From NCBI GenBank assembly GCA_002390845.1, contig DGQT01000092.1, forward strand, positions 65,819-129,818: DNA of 64,000 bases, read 5' to 3'. This DNA comes from Chitinophagaceae bacterium UBA4407 (GTDB lineage Bacteria; Bacteroidota; Bacteroidia; Chitinophagales; Chitinophagaceae). The notes under the pieces are model-generated. The model searched no databases. It had not been told where the DNA came from and saw nothing but the letters and a program-made list of their open reading frames with translations. Below, piece by piece: positions 61,178-64,000 of the stretch (its first letter is position 1; every line of letters starts with the position of its first letter). A program made the position numbers and the translations under genes.

Positions 61178-61400
61178 TTTTTTGAGCCGGACTGAATTGC
61201 TGCTATCATCGTTCTTTGCGTCGCACACTGCAACCGCAACAATTCTACTGAACATTTTGATGCAATTTTCCTGCTTTCTTGCAGGGCTCATCAATTTTAT
61301 AGTTTCAAATTTTCGCTTCGGTAAAAGCTCAATATATATTCTGCAGATTATAGGATTGCGACGCAACGATGATGCCATGCTTTATAGGGCCGGTATCATT
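61178..61400. repeat. Palindromic intergenic element, mixed cores
   Basis: Left arm (61178-61230): TTTTTGAGCCGGAC, GCTATCATCGTTCTTTG, core CGTCGCACACTGCAACC. Right arm (61350-61400): core TAGGATTGCGACGC, AACGATGATGCCATG, outer GGGCCGGTATCATT. The loop shows no array. The arms flank a stretch read by neither neighbouring gene. Confidence 0.82.
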
Positions 61401-61728
61401 AGTGCTTTTTTAAAAAGGAGCATTTATATACACTATAAACCCTCGGTATACCTTGCTTACAGCGGGTTACTTTATATAAATATTTTCAGGTTTTTTTAAT
61501 TTACGGCATTTGCTTTTTAGTTACTTTTATTTCAACTCAATTTCGTTCAAAAAAACAATTTCACCTTATGAAGCTGTCCGTACATTCAATACGAACTCTT
61601 GAATATATTCTCCATTTTCAAATATTCAATAAAATAAAATTTACCTCATTAAGTCGTGTATGGAATAGCTGTAACCCGTTCGAATAGCTTTTCGCTTTCA
61701 ATCCTTTTTATAAATAAAAATTTACCTT
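61401..61728 (+). other. Leader region of the PQQ-like protein gene with triplicated start-like segment
   Basis: The words ATTTCACCTTATGA (61558), AAATTTACCTCATTA (61637) and AAATTTACCTTATGA (61717) recur every ~80 bases. The last contains the true start at 61729. The first opens a 39-codon frame (61568-61687) beginning MKLSVHSIRTLEY, resembling at base level the real start MRLYVPMLRLVFF. No other gene is visible. Confidence 0.45.
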
Positions 61729-63840
61729 ATGAGACTTTACGTACCAATGCTACGCCTTGTTTTTTTTGTTTTATTTTTCACCTCAACTTATTGTTTTGCG
61801 CAAAAAAGTGTTGTAATGCAGCACAACGACCTGGACAGAACTGGCTGGAACAGTCAGGAGTTTTCTTTAAACCAGTCTAATGTGCGCCCTGGTTCTTTCG
61901 GCAAGCTTTACTCAAGACCGGCAGAAGGGTTTATGTATGCACAACCACTGGTAGTGTCGCATGTAAATATTCCCGGAAAGGGGTTTCGCAATGTATTGTA
62001 TGTAGCTACCACTAATAATAAAGTTTATGCGTATGATGCCGATTCTGCCAGTGTTACAGTGCCCTACTGGACGGTGAATGTAACGCCTCAAAACTCCAGG
62101 CTGGTAACCGCTTACGATCTTGCGCAATGCAAACATGGAAACGATTTTGGCGGTAACATTGGTATTGTGGGCACGCCTGCAATTGATACAGCTGCCAGTA
62201 CAATGTATTTTGTGTCGAGAAATTACGATACGGTAAATTTTAAATTTGAACAATACCTGCATGCGATGGATATTGCAACCGGTGCTGAAAGGGCAAACAG
62301 CCCGAAGCTTATAACGGCTACCGTACACGGCGGCGGTATAGGGAATGTTGACAGCACAATCAGTTTTGATCCGTTACGCCAGAATCAGCGTCCGGGGCTT
62401 TTACTGCTGGATAACAGGGTATATATATGCTGGGGTTCGCATTGCGACTGGGAGCCTTATCATGGCTGGGTAATGGCTTACGACCAAACTTCACTTGAGC
62501 AGCAAATCGTATATAATATTACCAGGGAAGGAGAGGGTGGAGGAATATGGATGTGCGGCGGTTCTCCTTCTGTAGATGCAAGTGGTAATATTTATATTAC
62601 CTCTGGCGATGGAAGTGCAGGCACACCCGGAGACCCTTTAAATGCGGCTAACCGCAGCCTTAGCTTTGTAAAATTAAAACCGGTTCCTTCGCAGAATACA
62701 CTTGAAGTATTGGATTATTTTACTCCGCGTAATTATTTATACCTCGATTCAATTGATGCCGATATGGATACCCAGGTAATGCTGATACCAGGAAGCAGCA
62801 ACAGGGCCATAGCAAGCGGTAAAGACGGGGTGGTAACTGTACTCAATACCGATGATATGGGCAAGTACCACTCAGATACCAATATGGTTCTTCAAAGTTT
62901 TTTAATACCATCAAACCGTTCCCTTCATACAACCTTTGCATATTACAAAGCACAAAATAATGGTTATGCTTACCTGTGGGGTGGAAACTCTCAGTTACAC
63001 GCATTTCCATTTAATTACACCACTAACCAATTCGATTTTAACGCTACGCTAACCAGCTATGCACTTTGCTGCAATAACATTTATGGTGCAAGTATGTCAA
63101 TATCTTCAAACGGCTCCATAGATTCTACTGCTGTATTGTGGGTATCGCATATTCAAAGTGGTATCTATCCTCCCGGCCCGCCGTACCCCGGAATATTGCG
63201 TGCATTTGCAGCAAACGATATTACCAAAGAATTGTGGAACTCTAATATTACCGATTACGACACCGTAGGCAGGCACGCTAAATATGTGTGCCCTACAGTA
63301 ATTAACGGAAGAGTGTATGAGGCAACATATAATAACCAGGTGGTTGTTTACGGATTAACAGGCGGTGAGCCAAACACCTGCTCCAATGTAAATGTGGCTT
63401 TAAATAAGCCTGCATTTGCATCTACATTCACCGGTACGAATTATGCATCAAATGTAACAGACGGAAAAGCAACCGTTAGCTCAAGATGGTTAAGCCAACC
63501 AGGCAATCCCCAGTATATTTATGTAGACCTTGGCGCGCAATACAGTATTTGTAAAGTGGCATTAACCTGGTCAAGCAATAAAGTGCAGGATTTTAAAATA
63601 CAGGTATCTGATGATGCTGTTAACTGGACAGATGTTTCCTCTATAAAGAAAAACTCATATAAGACGAATAATTTCCTTGTTAGCGGAACCGGCCGTTATG
63701 TTCGCATGTATGGCACCAAAGCCATTGGCAGCAAAGGATATTCTTTACTGGAATTTGAGGTTTATGGCACACCAATAAGCATACCTACTTATGTAAAATC
63801 AGATATGCCTGCGGCACGACAAATATTACAAAGTAAGTAG
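61729..63840 (+). CDS. Secreted PQQ-like beta-propeller protein with F5/8 type C domain
   Basis: 703 residues. A signal peptide (about 1-24, YCFAQ) precedes a repeat-rich propeller (about 25-535) with NVLYVATTNNKVYAYDADS, GNIGIVGTPAIDTAASTMYF, LLLDNRVYICWGSHCDWEP and SPSVDASGNIYITSGDGSAG, the pattern of outer-surface PQQ-type proteins. The C-terminal ~130 residues are a discoidin/F5/8C module: VALNKPAFAST, NVTDGKATVSSRWLS, YIYVDLGAQYSICKVAL, FKIQVSDDAVNWTDV. It probably binds carbohydrate on the outside of the cell. No T9SS sorting domain is seen. Unusually repeated leader DNA precedes it. Confidence 0.88.
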   Translation: MRLYVPMLRLVFFVLFFTSTYCFAQKSVVMQHNDLDRTGWNSQEFSLNQSNVRPGSFGKLYSRPAEGFMYAQPLVVSHVNIPGKGFRNVLYVATTNNKVYAYDADSASVTVPYWTVNVTPQNSRLVTAYDLAQCKHGNDFGGNIGIVGTPAIDTAASTMYFVSRNYDTVNFKFEQYLHAMDIATGAERANSPKLITATVHGGGIGNVDSTISFDPLRQNQRPGLLLLDNRVYICWGSHCDWEPYHGWVMAYDQTSLEQQIVYNITREGEGGGIWMCGGSPSVDASGNIYITSGDGSAGTPGDPLNAANRSLSFVKLKPVPSQNTLEVLDYFTPRNYLYLDSIDADMDTQVMLIPGSSNRAIASGKDGVVTVLNTDDMGKYHSDTNMVLQSFLIPSNRSLHTTFAYYKAQNNGYAYLWGGNSQLHAFPFNYTTNQFDFNATLTSYALCCNNIYGASMSISSNGSIDSTAVLWVSHIQSGIYPPGPPYPGILRAFAANDITKELWNSNITDYDTVGRHAKYVCPTVINGRVYEATYNNQVVVYGLTGGEPNTCSNVNVALNKPAFASTFTGTNYASNVTDGKATVSSRWLSQPGNPQYIYVDLGAQYSICKVALTWSSNKVQDFKIQVSDDAVNWTDVSSIKKNSYKTNNFLVSGTGRYVRMYGTKAIGSKGYSLLEFEVYGTPISIPTYVKSDMPAARQILQSK

Positions 63841-63885
63841 TATTCATTAGCGTATTATTTTTATTAAATTTTTTCAAAGAAAGAA

Positions 63886-63920
63886 AGGCCCGACTGCATT
63901 TTTGTAGCCGGGCTTTTAAC
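63886..63920 (+). terminator. Intrinsic terminator after PQQ-like gene
   Basis: AAAGGCCCGACTGCA and TGTAGCCGGGCTTTT pair (one bulge) over a short loop, followed by AACATG. It lies ~45 bases after the stop codon. The last 80 bases of the window contain no gene. Confidence 0.82.
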
Positions 63921-64000
63921 ATGCCATAATTCTAACTGATTTTTACCAAAGTTTTTTTGTACTAAACTGTATTACTACTATTTAGTCGATCCTCAAAAAC

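Noticed and set aside
1..64000. CRISPR array
   Set aside because: The periodic arrays have 7-8-base units without spacers and no cas genes are nearby.
1..64000. tRNA or rRNA genes
   Set aside because: No cloverleaf with a GTTCRANNC arm and no conserved rRNA segments were seen in any gap.

Overview
The window is about 64 kb of chromosome from a member of the Bacteroidota, most like Chitinophagaceae. The evidence is a SusC/SusD outer-membrane pair, many lipoproteins and TonB or CarboxypepD_reg-type domains, a GntP permease with glycerate kinase and a ROK regulator, VCBS/ASPIC and DUF1501/DUF1549 proteins, and AT-rich intergenic DNA with weak ribosome-binding sites. I see no rRNA, tRNA, CRISPR array, complete insertion sequence or prophage.

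Layout. 0-8.7 kb: cell-envelope and housekeeping genes (a 5'-truncated glycosyltransferase, an RluE-like pseudouridine synthase with a GNAT, a DCC oxidoreductase, LpxD, a thioredoxin-like lipoprotein, 3-hydroxyacyl-CoA dehydrogenase with an SDR, UspA). 8.8-13 kb: a DUF1549/DUF1553 cytochrome-like lipoprotein with its DUF1501 partner. 13-18.3 kb: TonB-domain lipoprotein, acyl-CoA carboxylase beta subunit, PNPOx-like protein, GH16 glycanase, DinB. 19.2-22.3 kb: unrecognised secreted protein and a three-gene unit ending in a histidine kinase. 22.3-26.4 kb: glycerate kinase, GntP permease and divergent ROK regulator, plausibly one glycerate or sugar-acid uptake module. 27-35.6 kb: SusC, SusD-like and a large VCBS/ASPIC lipoprotein, a glycan-uptake locus. 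36-46.4 kb: beta-barrel, GT4, OPT transporter, acyltransferase, CarboxypepD_reg protein, flavin reductase, four-helix-bundle protein, FAH hydrolase, MBL hydrolase. 46.6-52.1 kb: DUF922 putative metalloprotease, higBA toxin-antitoxin pair, SNF2/SWIM helicase. 52.5-63.9 kb: small lipoprotein, PAS histidine kinase, DUF1684 protein, dCTP deaminase, Sfp-type transferase, penicillin acylase, Dabb, fasciclin, and a PQQ-like plus F5/8C protein.

The most unusual content lies between the genes. Roughly 34 copies of a ~55-bp arm occupy most intergenic gaps. Each arm has an outer end like TTTTTTGAGCCGGGC and an inner core like GTTGCGTCGCACACTTGTAC. Arms occur as facing pairs (palindromic elements of 170-330 bp) or singly. 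Cores come in several alternative sequences (GCGTCGCACAC, GTGTCACTCAC, GCGTCGCAAT, GCGTCGCTCTC, and a divergent GCCACGCTCGG class), and many paired elements carry two different cores. The space between or beside arms often holds quasi-repeats with a strict period of 7 or 8 bases, each site with its own consensus. One divergent-class element holds a 284-bp MITE-like insertion with terminal inverted repeats and a 13-bp target duplication, and a near-identical empty site lies at 55.2 kb. The higBA pair sits between two 62-bp direct copies of one arm. I suggest the arm-plus-periodic-array elements are the feature to follow up.
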